Below are positions 9,903 to 20,188 of a DNA stretch of 64,000 nt, piece by piece. Below the pieces are notes generated by a model that saw only the letters and a program-made list of their open reading frames with translations, ran no database searches and was not told the DNA's origin. Source of the stretch: Balamuthia mandrillaris (taxonomy: Eukaryota > Discosea > Longamoebia > Balamuthiidae); the NCBI GenBank assembly GCA_031835245.1, contig JAVKOQ010000015.1:212001-276000 (forward strand), read 5' to 3'. The translations under genes and the position numbers were made by a program. The first letter of the stretch is position 1. The number at the start of each line of letters is the position of its first letter.

Positions 9903-12900
9903 CTACGTGCGTTTATCAGACCTGCCGCCTCCACTAATACTGCCGCCATCCATGCCCTCCGTCGGTGCGACACTACTACCACCACCCCCATCTCCGCTCA
10001 CCGGATTGTTCTCCTCTACACTGCCACCGCTACCGCCGCCGCCGCCGCCGCCGCCGCCAACCACCACTGCCGCGTGTTGAGGCAGCCTGGCCACGTTTTG
10101 CTCCTCCGCCAACACCGTGGTCAGCCTGCCCTCCGTCCACACGCCGTGCACCCTCCTCTCCCCGTTCTGGGAGGTGTACACTCCCTTCCCGTGGAACTTG
10201 TTCCCCTTGAACCTGCCCACGTACTGCTCCCCTCCCATCATGAGCAGCACGCCATGGCCGTGCTTCTGATCCTCCTCCCATTCTCCCGTGTAGGTGGTGC
10301 CCCTCCGCCCGTTGGTGCTGGTGCCCTGGCCGTGGCGCTTGCCCTCGCGAAACTCCCCCCTGTAGCTGTCCCCCTGGGCGCTGCTCCAGCTGCCATAGCC
10401 GTGGAACTCGTCGTTGAGGAACTCCCCGGTGTAGATGTCGCCGTTGGCCCACACGTAGACGCCCCTGCCGTTGGGCTTGCCGCTGTGGAAGTCTCCCTCG
10501 TAGCGCGTGCCGTCCTGCATGGTGTAGGTGCCAAAGCCGTGGCGCTTGCCGTAGCGGTAGCCGCCGACGTAGACGTCCCCGCCGGGAGTGGTGTAGACGC
10601 CACGCCCGTGGCGAAAGCCTTGGTAGATGGTGCCCTCGTAGCGATCGCCGTTGGGATAGGCTATGGTCTCGGTGGGCAGGTCGTTGGCCTTGAGCGCCCA
10701 GTCCTCTTCTGTCACGTCCTCGGTTTCTACTGTGGATTCTTCTTCTGTCGGTTCTTCTTCTTCTCCATCTTGTTCTGCGTCAGAGTCGGATGACGAGCCA
10801 TCGCTCTCTTCGCTCGCTGGCTCTTCCTCTTCCTTTTGGGTTTGAGCAGCACGCAGACAGGACGCTTCGCCTTCACCTCCTTTCTGCTCGCCATCTGCTT
10901 TCTCCTGGGTTGGCGTCTCCTCCGCTGTATGTTCATCTCCTTTATGTTCCTCCTGCTTTGAAAGTATGCATTCTTCCTCTTCTTCTTTTTGCTCTTGCTC
11001 CTCCGTTATTTGTATAGATGGTACTGATGGTACATTGCTCTGCTCAACGACTGAAGGTTCATCGGTCCTTGTCCGATCCGGTGTCTGTTCCCCTTCTAAC
11101 GTTGGTGAAGAGGGCGATGGCTTCTTGTCATGGCGATGGTGATGCTTCTTTTTCCGGCGGTGATGTTGCCTCTCCTTTTTCTTGTGCCTTTCTTCCATCT
11201 TCACTTCTGTTGTTCCTTTCTCTTCCTCCACTTTTACACCTTCTTCGTCCTCCGACTTTTCGTTACTCTTGTACTGTACACTTTCCACATTCGTTTTGCT
11301 CTCCTCCTTATCTTTGCCGTTTTGTTTTTGGTGAAGCTTCTCTTTCTCCTCTTTTTCCTTGTGTTCTTCTTTTGCGTCTTCCTCCTTTTCCTCTGTGTTC
11401 TTTGTTTCTGTCAGCGCATCCTTGTTGATATCTTCTTTTTGATATTCGTTACTGTCTCTAAGTTTTGCTCTTAACATCTCCAACGACATTCTGTCTTTGC
11501 TCATCTTCCTTTCTTTTCTGGTAGTTGGATGTAGCGGCTTATCAGCTTTGTCCTTCTTTGGTCTGTTTCTTCTTGACCATGAAGAAGAGGAGGAAGATGA
11601 CCTCTTCCCTGAACGACTTCTCGACCCCTCTCTCGAAGCTGAGGATGCTGAACCCTCTTGTTCCTTCATTCTTGTTGCTTCTTTGTTCTCTTGCAAAGGC
11701 AGTGAACCATCATCTTCTTTGTGTGACTGTTGCTGATCCTCTTCCATTGTTGAAGGCACAGACGAGTCCCGGAGGCGGTTTCTTGCAGCTCTTCTGGTAG
11801 GCGAAGAGGAGGAGGACGAAGAAGTAACTGCAGCAGCAACTGCGCCAGTTGCTGGAGATAAAGTGGAAGGGGGCGTGACGGAGGGCGAACGGCTGGCTGG
11901 ACTCTTCCTGCTGTCCTTTCTTTCTGCTCTGCTAGATGTCTTATTACTTTCTTGCGACGAAGAAGAGGAGGAGGATGTGGAAAAAGATGCTGCAGAGGCG
12001 CTTCGCGAAGAACGAGGAGTTCGTGGTTGACGAGGCGATATCATTGAGCCCGAGGTACTATTGTTGTTATTGCTTTCTTTCGGCCGAGCGGGGAGTTTGT
12101 TGTGTTCTGCATCTTTGTTACTCCGAGAGCGTGAGGAGGATCGTTCCTTTCGTTCTCTACTTTCGCTATTGTTTGTTGACCCTTCCTCATTGATTCTTCC
12201 TCTCCTATCAGCACCATCCTCCCGTTTGTGTTTCTTGCCATAGCTCGAGCGTTTGGCCTTGGATAGCGCTTTGGTCCTTGAGGAGGACGAGGTGATAGCC
12301 AGTTGAGGAGTTTTTGCGTCTCTGCTCTTCTTCTCCCCTGAATGGTGATGCCCGGAATAGGTGCTTCGTCTGGCAGAGTCCAGCGAGACTCTGGGCTGGG
12401 GTCCTGACTTGGACCTCGGCATGCCGGATGCCTTTATCTCTTGTTGAAGTTCCTTTGGAAGAGCTCGTTCCGGTACGGCCAAAGTTTTGAGCTTCAGCTG
12501 GTTGCTCTCTTTTTGGTTCTTTGCAGAGGAGGAAGAAGAGGACGAAGTGAGAGTAGCAGAAGCTTGTCTACGTTCTTTCAACTTGCCTTCTTTGTTGAAC
12601 TCCCAAGCACGCTCCTCCGAGTCACTCAAGACTTGGGGTGTGCAATACACCTCCAGGATTTTCTTCACCGCTGCCTTGCGGTCCTTCTGGGCTTTGCCAC
12701 CCGCATGCAGGTCGGCGTGGAACATGAGATCCGTCACGATGAGCTCTATGAGAGAACACTTCACCTCCGCCGAGTAGGTCAGCACGAGCTCCCATTGAAA
12801 CTGGAACAGGTTCTGAACGTGCTGCTCCCTCTTTTGCGTCCGGACGCAAACCCCATCGCTCCCTCCTTCTCCCTTGAGCAGAATGTTAATGAACCAGCTG

Positions 12901-13421
12901 TTGGCCACATCTTTGGTCATGTTCTCCACCCCCATTCTCATCTTCAGCTCGATGAGAGCCGGGCTGATGACCGCTTGGTTGCAGGACTTTACCACCCGCA
13001 CCACCTTGCTGCCGTCTCCTCCAAGAACGTCTTGCAAGACGTGAGGGAGGTCGCGGCTGATCTCCACCTGTTTCCCCTTTTTGGCCTGGAAATGCTCGCT
13101 CAGCTCCTGCTTTACGTCGAGGTGGGGTTTGGGGTTGCCATCCTCGAGCTCACGATAAAGGATCCAAAGAAAGGCGGCCAGGTTGTCGCACACATCCGCG
13201 CAGGGTGTGTAGAGCCGTTCTATGTGATGGCCGCCGTCCTCCTTGTCCACCGAAATGAGACCGGAGAGGCGAGGGAGATCAATGGAGAGAGGGAGGCTTT
13301 GGAAGGGTCGGTCCAGAATGTTGAGAATTTTTTCTTTGCTGCTTTGTTGCATCTTTGCGTTTTTTCGTGAAGCGAGTGCTTGACCCCCTCCTCTGCTTCC
13401 CCTGGGTCTTCCCCTCCCCAC
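9903..13421 (-). CDS. Large MORN-repeat protein with unknown N-terminal domain
   Basis: Uninterrupted 1172-codon frame. Residues about 25-265 form a helical, well-mixed domain I cannot name (it includes KSCNQAVISPALIELKMRM and FQWELVLTYSAEVKC). Residues about 270-900 are low complexity: Ser/Arg-, Lys- and then Glu-rich. The C-terminal part (about 940-1130) holds about eight MORN repeats of the type DRYEGTIYQGFRHGRGVYT, then a Gly-rich tail. MORN arrays commonly bind lipids or act as scaffolds at membranes and the cytoskeleton. The lack of introns over 3.5 kb is unusual here, where most long genes are split. It diverges from the small + gene at 13974, and the 550-bp gap has a GTCGAC site. Confidence 0.85.
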   Translation of the reverse strand: MGRGRPRGSRGGGQALASRKNAKMQQSSKEKILNILDRPFQSLPLSIDLPRLSGLISVDKEDGGHHIERLYTPCADVCDNLAAFLWILYRELEDGNPKPHLDVKQELSEHFQAKKGKQVEISRDLPHVLQDVLGGDGSKVVRVVKSCNQAVISPALIELKMRMGVENMTKDVANSWFINILLKGEGGSDGVCVRTQKREQHVQNLFQFQWELVLTYSAEVKCSLIELIVTDLMFHADLHAGGKAQKDRKAAVKKILEVYCTPQVLSDSEERAWEFNKEGKLKERRQASATLTSSSSSSSAKNQKESNQLKLKTLAVPERALPKELQQEIKASGMPRSKSGPQPRVSLDSARRSTYSGHHHSGEKKSRDAKTPQLAITSSSSRTKALSKAKRSSYGKKHKREDGADRRGRINEEGSTNNSESRERKERSSSRSRSNKDAEHNKLPARPKESNNNNSTSGSMISPRQPRTPRSSRSASAASFSTSSSSSSSQESNKTSSRAERKDSRKSPASRSPSVTPPSTLSPATGAVAAAVTSSSSSSSPTRRAARNRLRDSSVPSTMEEDQQQSHKEDDGSLPLQENKEATRMKEQEGSASSASREGSRSRSGKRSSSSSSSWSRRNRPKKDKADKPLHPTTRKERKMSKDRMSLEMLRAKLRDSNEYQKEDINKDALTETKNTEEKEEDAKEEHKEKEEKEKLHQKQNGKDKEESKTNVESVQYKSNEKSEDEEGVKVEEEKGTTEVKMEERHKKKERQHHRRKKKHHHRHDKKPSPSSPTLEGEQTPDRTRTDEPSVVEQSNVPSVPSIQITEEQEQKEEEEECILSKQEEHKGDEHTAEETPTQEKADGEQKGGEGEASCLRAAQTQKEEEEPASEESDGSSSDSDAEQDGEEEEPTEEESTVETEDVTEEDWALKANDLPTETIAYPNGDRYEGTIYQGFRHGRGVYTTPGGDVYVGGYRYGKRHGFGTYTMQDGTRYEGDFHSGKPNGRGVYVWANGDIYTGEFLNDEFHGYGSWSSAQGDSYRGEFREGKRHGQGTSTNGRRGTTYTGEWEEDQKHGHGVLLMMGGEQYVGRFKGNKFHGKGVYTSQNGERRVHGVWTEGRLTTVLAEEQNVARLPQHAAVVVGGGGGGGGGSGGSVEENNPVSGDGGGGSSVAPTEGMDGGSISGGGRSDKRT

Positions 13422-13973
13422 CTACACGAGTTGAATGAAAAAAATGAATGAACAGGCTCTTCTTAGAATGGGGATGCTCTTTTCAAGCCCATGCTCCCTG
13501 TTGTCGTTATGCTTGCCGCTTTCCCCTCGCTTTTGCGGAAGCGAGCAAGACCCTTTTTGTTGTCTGTTTGTTGAAAAATAATAAGGCCTTCTTGCTCTCA
13601 CTTTGTGTTTTTTTGTTGTTCGAATTTTTTTCTTCTCCCAAACTAAAGCGGCTCTATGCTTTGATCGGTTACTGAAAGTTTCAAACCACCAATCAAAAAT
13701 CAAAACAGAGGCTTTATCTTACCATAAAAAGGCCATTTCTGTTGTCTTTTTCTTTGTCTCATCTCTAGCAGAGATCTTTCACGTCGACAAAAATTCATTG
13801 CTCCGCTTTACTCCCAAACGACACGTTTTCCTTTTCTGCACTGACACACGTCATTTTTTCTGCCGACACACACCACCGATCATTTCGTCGATATTTCATA
13901 ACAACAAGACAAAAAATCGGATATAACAACAAACGTTGAAAATAATTGTGCAGACAAAAAAAAAACGAAAAAG
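13422..13973. promoter_or_regulatory. Divergent promoter region
   Basis: Gap between the oppositely transcribed MORN gene and the small unknown gene, so it must carry both promoters. It contains a GTCGAC followed by A-rich sequence at 13783-13788. No other element is recognised. Confidence 0.4.
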
Positions 13974-14348
13974 ATGAAATACATCTACAGCGATGGGGTG
14001 GGCAACACCTACACCCTCACCAAGCTCGACCCACACCTCAGCACCGAGCACAAGGTGGCGCACCTCCACTACCACGGCCTCACCCCCATGGAGAGCTGCA
14101 GCGGTCGCTACAGCGGCGGGCCAGATGTCGACAGGGACCTCTCCCCCTCCGAGTGGGAGGAGGTGGGGCAGCGCATCCGCGCCCTAGAGGCCGCCACCGC
14201 CAAGCATGCCCCCCAACGCAACAAGGGCACCGGCATCTTCACCATCAAAGAGGACGATCACAGCAAGCGGTCCTTCATCGTGCGCATGGACGCCCTCTCT
14301 GAGATCGAAGCTTTCATGCGGCAGCTCAAGTCAAGCACTCCCTATTGA
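13974..14348 (+). CDS. Small conserved-looking protein of unknown function
   Basis: Single exon of 124 aa beginning MKYIYSDGVGNTY, with high GC and a strong third-position C/G preference typical of expressed genes here. It is hydrophilic, without signal peptide or membrane segment. It contains an acidic LSPSEWEEVGQRI helix and a RRS-less basic C-terminus. I do not recognise a family. A short A-rich leader precedes the ATG, and a strong hairpin follows the stop. Confidence 0.75.
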   Translation: MKYIYSDGVGNTYTLTKLDPHLSTEHKVAHLHYHGLTPMESCSGRYSGGPDVDRDLSPSEWEEVGQRIRALEAATAKHAPQRNKGTGIFTIKEDDHSKRSFIVRMDALSEIEAFMRQLKSSTPY

Positions 14349-14375
14349 GCAAAAAAGCTGTCCTCTCTATCCCTA

Positions 14376-14406
14376 TCTATATTTTTCTACTATAGAAAAA
14401 TATAGA
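14376..14406. other. 14-bp inverted repeat after the small gene
   Basis: Two perfect 14-base arms around a 3-base loop, 27 bp past the stop codon at 14348 and ahead of an A-rich stretch. It would form a stable hairpin in the 3' UTR and could take part in 3' processing. That role is a guess. Confidence 0.7.
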
Positions 14407-14604
14407 GAAGAAAAAGTTATAATAAAAAATTAAAAAAAAAGAGAAAGAAAAAAAATAATATTAATAATAAAAATAAAAATAAAAAGAATGAACACCTCCT
14501 TTTGTTTTGTTGGGTGGGTTTGCCGTGTTTGTTTGTTTGAAGTGGTTCTCATTGTTTTAAAGGGGGGAAATGTTGTTGTTGTGTTATGTTTTTGTTGTTT
14601 TGGC

Positions 14605-17600
14605 TCAGAGGCCTCCCAAGTTCATCATGTCTATCGTTGCTTGTAAAAATACATGAGAAAGAATTCTCTTCATTCCCTTTCGTGTGTCCGCCCGTTTCAG
14701 GAATGGGTGCTGCATCGGATTGTTTGTCAAAGGAAGAAAGATAGAAAGATTAGAATCACATACACAAGTAAGAAAGCAACAACCAGCAAAAAAAAAGAGA
14801 GAAAGGTTTCACGAACGTTCAATAATTGTTCCGCAGTGGCCCGCTTGTCAGGGTCGAGAGTGAGGCATCGCGCCATAAAGTCCTTAAACTCCTCGGACCA
14901 CTGGTTGGGTTTGTTGAAGGGCTGCGGATAGCCGACAGTCCCTGCGGTGAACATGGCCTTCAGGGCCGACTTTCGGTTGGGCGGTTCGCCGTTGGCCAGC
15001 TCGCAGAGGCAGATGGCAAAGCTCCAAATATCCACGCCGGCACCGTACTCCTCCCGCCTTATCATCTCGGGCGGCATCCAAAAGGGAGAGCCCACCATGT
15101 GGTCTCGTTTTTTGCCGTCGCTCATGTCAACGCACAACCCAAAGTCGACTGCATTAAAAATTTTAGTAAGCATCCAAAAACCAAGAAAGAAGAACACGAA
15201 CAACAAGAAAAACGAAGAGAAAGAACAAGAACAAGAAGGAGAAGAAGACTAAACAAGAAATACAGAAAAAAAAAATGCGTACTGAGTTTAACATCGCCTT
15301 GGGTGGTCATCATGATGTTTGCACTTTTCAAATCCCGATGCACGAGACCGCGCGAGTGCAAGTACTTGATGCCCTTCAGCATCTCCTTGGCCGCATAGGC
15401 AATGTGCTTCTCCAAAAACTCATAGCCCTTGATGGCTTCCGTCAACGTGCCGCCCTCCATAAATTCCATGACGACCCAGAGCTCATCCTTCATGAGATAG
15501 GAGCAGTGATAGGAGACGATGTTGGGGTGGTTCGTGCTGGCCAGGAAGTGTATCTCCTTGAAGTTGCGCAGCTTGGAGCGCTCGTCCGTGTGGGGCATCT
15601 TCTTAATGGCCGCACGGCCTTTTCCTTTTGTGCTCTTGGCGGCAAAAACTCGACCGAATCCTCTGTTTTTTGTTGTAGTTTGCATTACGTTAGAACAGAA
15701 TTGAACTGAAAAGAAAATAATAGCAACGAGGGAGCAGAAAAAGTACCCTTGACCAACGACTTCTTGTACTCGGTAATCTTTCTTTATATTTGCACCATCC
15801 AAGCATGCCTCCTCTGGAAGTGGATAAGCCATAAGTAAAAGCATAAGATAAGCGAGAGAGAGAGAGAGAGTACCTCGAGGCACTTCTTTATCTTTAGGTT
15901 CTTTCTTCTTCTTTCTCCTGCCTATTTGGATCTCCTCGCCATCGCGTTTTATAAGGAAGGACCTCTTTGTCAGAAAGTGCAAGCAATTCAACAGCACAAC
16001 AAAGTTTTTGGTGGCATCCTCTTCTGGTATTTTTGAAGCTTTAAAAAAAGTCAGCATAAAATGAAATGAAAAGCCCAAAAGAAGAAAAAGAAACAGACAG
16101 AAGCGAAAGAAAACCTTTGACAAGCTTTCGAATATCCTTTGGAAGGTCTTCCAAGCCAGTGACTTCAATGTTGGGCAAGGAGCTGCCCGATTTCTTGGGT
16201 GGGGTCCTGCCATCGGCATCCACCACTACCAGCTCCTTCAGCACCTCGTCCTCTCCAACCTCACCGCCAGTGCTTGGAGACTTGTCTCCTCCACCTGTTC
16301 CTCCTCCACTTCCGTTCACCGGTCGTTCAGAGGGTTGATCCGAGTCGCTGCCACGATGATGTGGTCGCGGGGACTTGCTGCCCTCGCCAGGAGTTCCTCC
16401 TTTCTCTGCGGAAGTCAGTTTGTCTTTGCCTTTTTCTCTTTGTTTTGTGGTTATTGCGGTGGCTGCGGTGGAGATTATTTTGTCTCCACCTGTGGCTCCT
16501 TCCTCGGCACATTCGGCAATGATGCCGGACTTGCGTTTGAACAAGGATCTAAAGTTGGAGGCAAAGTTCTTCTTCCGGTTGGGAGGGGCATTAGTGGAAG
16601 AAGCGGAAGGAGAAATTTTGGAGCCTCCCTTGCCATCACTATCTCGGAGGGAGGGTGAATTGTTCTCTCCTCCGCTGCTGCCGCCACTGCCGATGTTGTC
16701 GGCACTCTCATTCAGAGTCCTGGCTGAGGTTGGATTTGGGTGTGAGGATTTGGATTCGTGACTGCCTGTCAGTTCTTGTCTGCCTTTCGGGTCATCTGAA
16801 GAAGATATAGAAGAACAAGAAGAAAAAGAGGGGAAAAAAACGAAGAAACAAGAGAAAGTGGACAACATAAAAGAACCTAAGTGTTAGTTCTCAAAAAAAA
16901 TGGGAGAAAAAGAACAAGTATGAAGATAAAAAGTAAATATAAATCTCTCTAAGAAATTGAAGTGAAAAGTATAAAAACGAGGAAGAGATGCGAATGAACA
17001 AATAAAAAGGCAAACGCGGTGCTCACTCTATATATATACATAAAATCTGGAGGGGGTAGGGAGGACTTTCGTTTGATAGTGTTTTCCTCCAATTCAATGT
17101 GAATATGATGATATATATAGAGATTAAAAGAGGTACCGAGTAATCGATTAAGATAAGGGTCGGAGAGGTTGGTGGGATTAGGGCTTAAGATGCTACGACG
17201 ATTACCAGTTGTTGCTCTTTGTGCCCGATTGTGAGGCTCCTCGTTGAGTCTCTGCACGTAAGAGTCCAAAGTTGGATCGGAGCGGATCTTAGAGGCGGAA
17301 GAGGAGGAACTTCCGCTTGCACCTGCGCTAGAGCCAGTTCCATCGCTTGACTCTTTAATCTTCTTTTTAGAGCCTGAGGATTTGGAGGGAGCAGTGGAGT
17401 CTGCCTGCTTTTCTTTTTTCTTTGCCTTGCTTCGTTTGGAACGTCCAAGCTTCTGTCTCGAATCTGCAAAGAAAAAATGAAACAGAAAAAGATGAGAGGC
17501 AAGGAAGGGAGTGAAGAATATTAGGTGGCGTCAGATCAGTTGAGAGAGAGCGAGAGAGAGAGAGAGAGATTGATGAGTTAACCTTCATCACTTCCTCTAT

Positions 17601-19071
17601 CTTCGAACACAATGGAATCATCTATCGGTCCCCATCCTCTCCATCCATACTGAGTAGGCTCACCGGTGCTGGAACTGTCCTTAGTTAGCGCCACTTTCCG
17701 CACGCGGAATGAGGGCACCAGTTTGTCGCCAAAGTCAGAGGCGGAGGAGTAATAGGAAAGGCAGCCCTTCCAATCCCAATCTCCTATTTCAAGCTCGCAA
17801 ACTGGACAACACAATCGCCCAGAGTCCGCCATACACACGTCTTCTGGCATCCAGTCAAGCGGTTCTATAAAAATGTGTCGACTCGGATTCCAACTCTGAG
17901 AAAAAAGCAGTGGTTAGCCAAATAAAAGAATAGATTCAAAAGGAATGGACAAAGAAAGCAAGAGAAGAAAAAGTCCAAAGAAAACAAAAGAGAAAAAATT
18001 ACTTCAAGGTCATAAGAGTCGTGTGTAATTGGAATGACGTTGCTTCCTTTGAAGAGCTTCCTCCTACAACCGCCGCAAAGATAGAGGGGTTGCTGGCTCT
18101 TGGGTGAGCCAGGTATTTCTGGCTCGTTGCCTCGAAGCGACGTCGGATCGCCAGCAAACGCATCAACGCTCAATGACTGAGATTCTTTCCTTTCCAACAG
18201 AATTTGACGGCGTCTCTCCAAGGCAGTGTCTGGAATCTCGTACTCATTTGCTGCCTTGAAGGCTTCGGCCTTTTCCCGAATCCAAGCTTTTCTTTGCTTT
18301 AGAAAGGAGACGTAGCTTTCATGCTTTGCGTCGAATTTGCACTCCATCTTCCCCCACACCTCGAGTTGTTGCCGCTGGCTGTTCCCCAAAGAGTAGAATC
18401 GTCTACTACTGAACATCTTCTCACCTTCTTCAAAAGAAAGCTTCATGATCTTCATCAGGAAGGCCATTACTACCACTGTGACTCTTGAGACACCAGAAAA
18501 ACTAATACACAAAAAAGGCACAATGTGAGGAAAAAGAACAGAGGTAGAACGAGATGAGAAAAGACAAAGGAGCATATGGCGATTTACCTCAGTACATAGA
18601 CGGCCCCAGTTTCCATTGCTTTCTCTATGAAGGAAATGCACTCTTCTAAGTGTGGAAGAAAGTTTGTCTCTTCCTCATCAAGAAGGCTCACGTGTTTGTG
18701 TTTAAAAGGCTGAAAAGAAGATTAGGGAGGAAATAAAGTAAAGGACAGGAGAGAACTTGAGAAGACAAAAGCAGAAAGAACGATAACAGACAACAACCAA
18801 AAAGCGAATAGAGAACGGAGAAGCAGAGACGAGAAAAGGGAGAGAAGGAAGAACGGAGAGGGACAGAACAGAGCCGAGAGGAGAGCCCAGGAGAAAAGTC
18901 TACCGTGAATATTTTATCTTTAAGGCGGTCCACCTCGTTCATGAGCGTAAGTACATGGGTTACCTTGGCCTCGCTGAGTTCTTCCTCGAGCATGGTGGAA
19001 GCGCCCAGGAAGGACCCCACAAAGAGCCGGGGCATGATCTCATCTCTGCGAAAGGGCGTGTACTTTTGCAT
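14605..19071 (-). CDS. YVH1/DUSP12-like pseudophosphatase fused to a STE20/PAK-type kinase
   Basis: Eleven exons: 18904-19071, 18588-18709, 18003-18501, 17583-17895, 17137-17463, 16115-16795, 15874-16038, 15747-15813, 15283-15662, 14817-15148, 14605-14709; every junction keeps the frame, giving 1052 aa. Residues about 5-180 are a dual-specificity phosphatase fold, but the HCxxGxSR loop reads LSFSGVSR, so the catalytic Cys is Ser97. Residues about 245-330 resemble the YVH1 zinc region (CGGCRRKL, IEPLDWM, CPVC), with the last Cys pair missing. A Ser-rich linker leads to a p21-binding-domain remnant (about 685-727). The kinase (about 765-1020) looks active: GQGGFG, AAIKK, HRDLKSANI, DFG, GSPFWMPPEM. 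The start is uncertain; a 5' exon may lie upstream. Confidence 0.82.
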
Positions 19072-19308
19072 AATGTTCCTCCAAAGGACTGCAAAAAAAA
19101 AAAGAACTTCTCTGTTTCTGCTAGCAGATGTCGTGATGAGCATTTATATCGCATTGTAAAAAATAATAATAAATATAAAGAGAGGAGAAAGAGAAGAGCA
19201 AAAGGCTTCTCAGGAGGTTTTAAAAAAAAGAGAAGCGGACAAAGAAGGGAGCAATGTCTTTGCGAGTTGGGGATGAAAATCAAACAAGGAGAGAGAGAGA
19301 GAGAGGGA

Positions 19309-19347
<39 letters not shown>

Positions 19348-20054
19348 AAAAGAAAAAAAGAGAACAACAACAAAATGTGTAGCGGTACCTTCTTCTCTTT
19401 CAACAGAACCGATAAGGGACAAAGCGATCCTTCTTCTGCCGTTGCTGGGAATCGAATCCCGCTCCCTTTTCCAACTTTCTTTCTTGAAAAGCCTACGCCA
19501 CCCTCTCGAAAATAATATCAATCCCCCCCCCTCTCTCTCAAATATAAAAAAAAAATCCAAGGTAAGCACTCTGCGCACACCCAACGAAAAAAAATAATAA
19601 AATAAAATGAAGAGGAGAGAGCGAGCGAGCGAAGATGAGGCAAAGGTTTCCCCAACAAACAATAAAACTGTTTAAAAAAAAAACAAATCAAACCTCCCTT
19701 CCCTCCTCCTCCTCCCTCTCCCTTTTTTCTACTTAGCAGCAGGCAAGAAGCAAGTGAGGGTGGTGGTGGGTGGTGGAGCGTTCTTCCTTTTCGTTGTTGT
19801 TGTTTCCCCCTTTTTTTTATGTGTTTCCTTTTGTTGTTGGCCAAGAAAAATATTTTTGAATTTTTTTTGGATAAACTGGATAATTACGTCATTTGATCGC
19901 CTGTTATTTCTGTCGACGCGGTAATTCCCTATTCACGATATCCGCTGTGGAATAATAATTACTGGGATGCAACGATTATTGGTGAGCACGATATTTTATG
20001 GAAGGCCCACAAGGAGAGGCATTGGCGGAACTCTTCCAAGCGGTGGACTCCCGC

Positions 20055-20101
<47 letters not shown>

Positions 20102-20188
20102 GAGCAAACCATTTTTCAGGTTGTCAAGGCCCTGCCAACAACAAAAGAAGAAGAAAACAAGAAGAAGAACAAGATAAATACAAAAGCT
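19072..20188. other. Intergenic, upstream of the pseudophosphatase-kinase gene
   Basis: 1.1 kb with a GA repeat at 19286-19345, a CT repeat at 20062-20098, poly-T and poly-A runs and a GTCGAC at 19912-19917. It should contain the kinase-gene promoter and possibly an untranslated first exon: a splice acceptor-like TGCAG lies just upstream of the chosen ATG. No second gene is recognised. Confidence 0.5.

Noticed and set aside
18481-18620. Chance that the phosphatase Cys is restored by another splice choice
   Set aside because: The available donor and acceptor give an ungapped match to the P-loop with Ser in place of Cys. No nearby site adds an HC pair.
19430-19530. tRNA-like sequence on the minus strand (GGATTCGATTCC preceded by TGGCGTAGG)
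   Set aside because: The T-loop has an extra base, the stems do not pair and no acceptor stem closes. It is at most a chance or decayed similarity.
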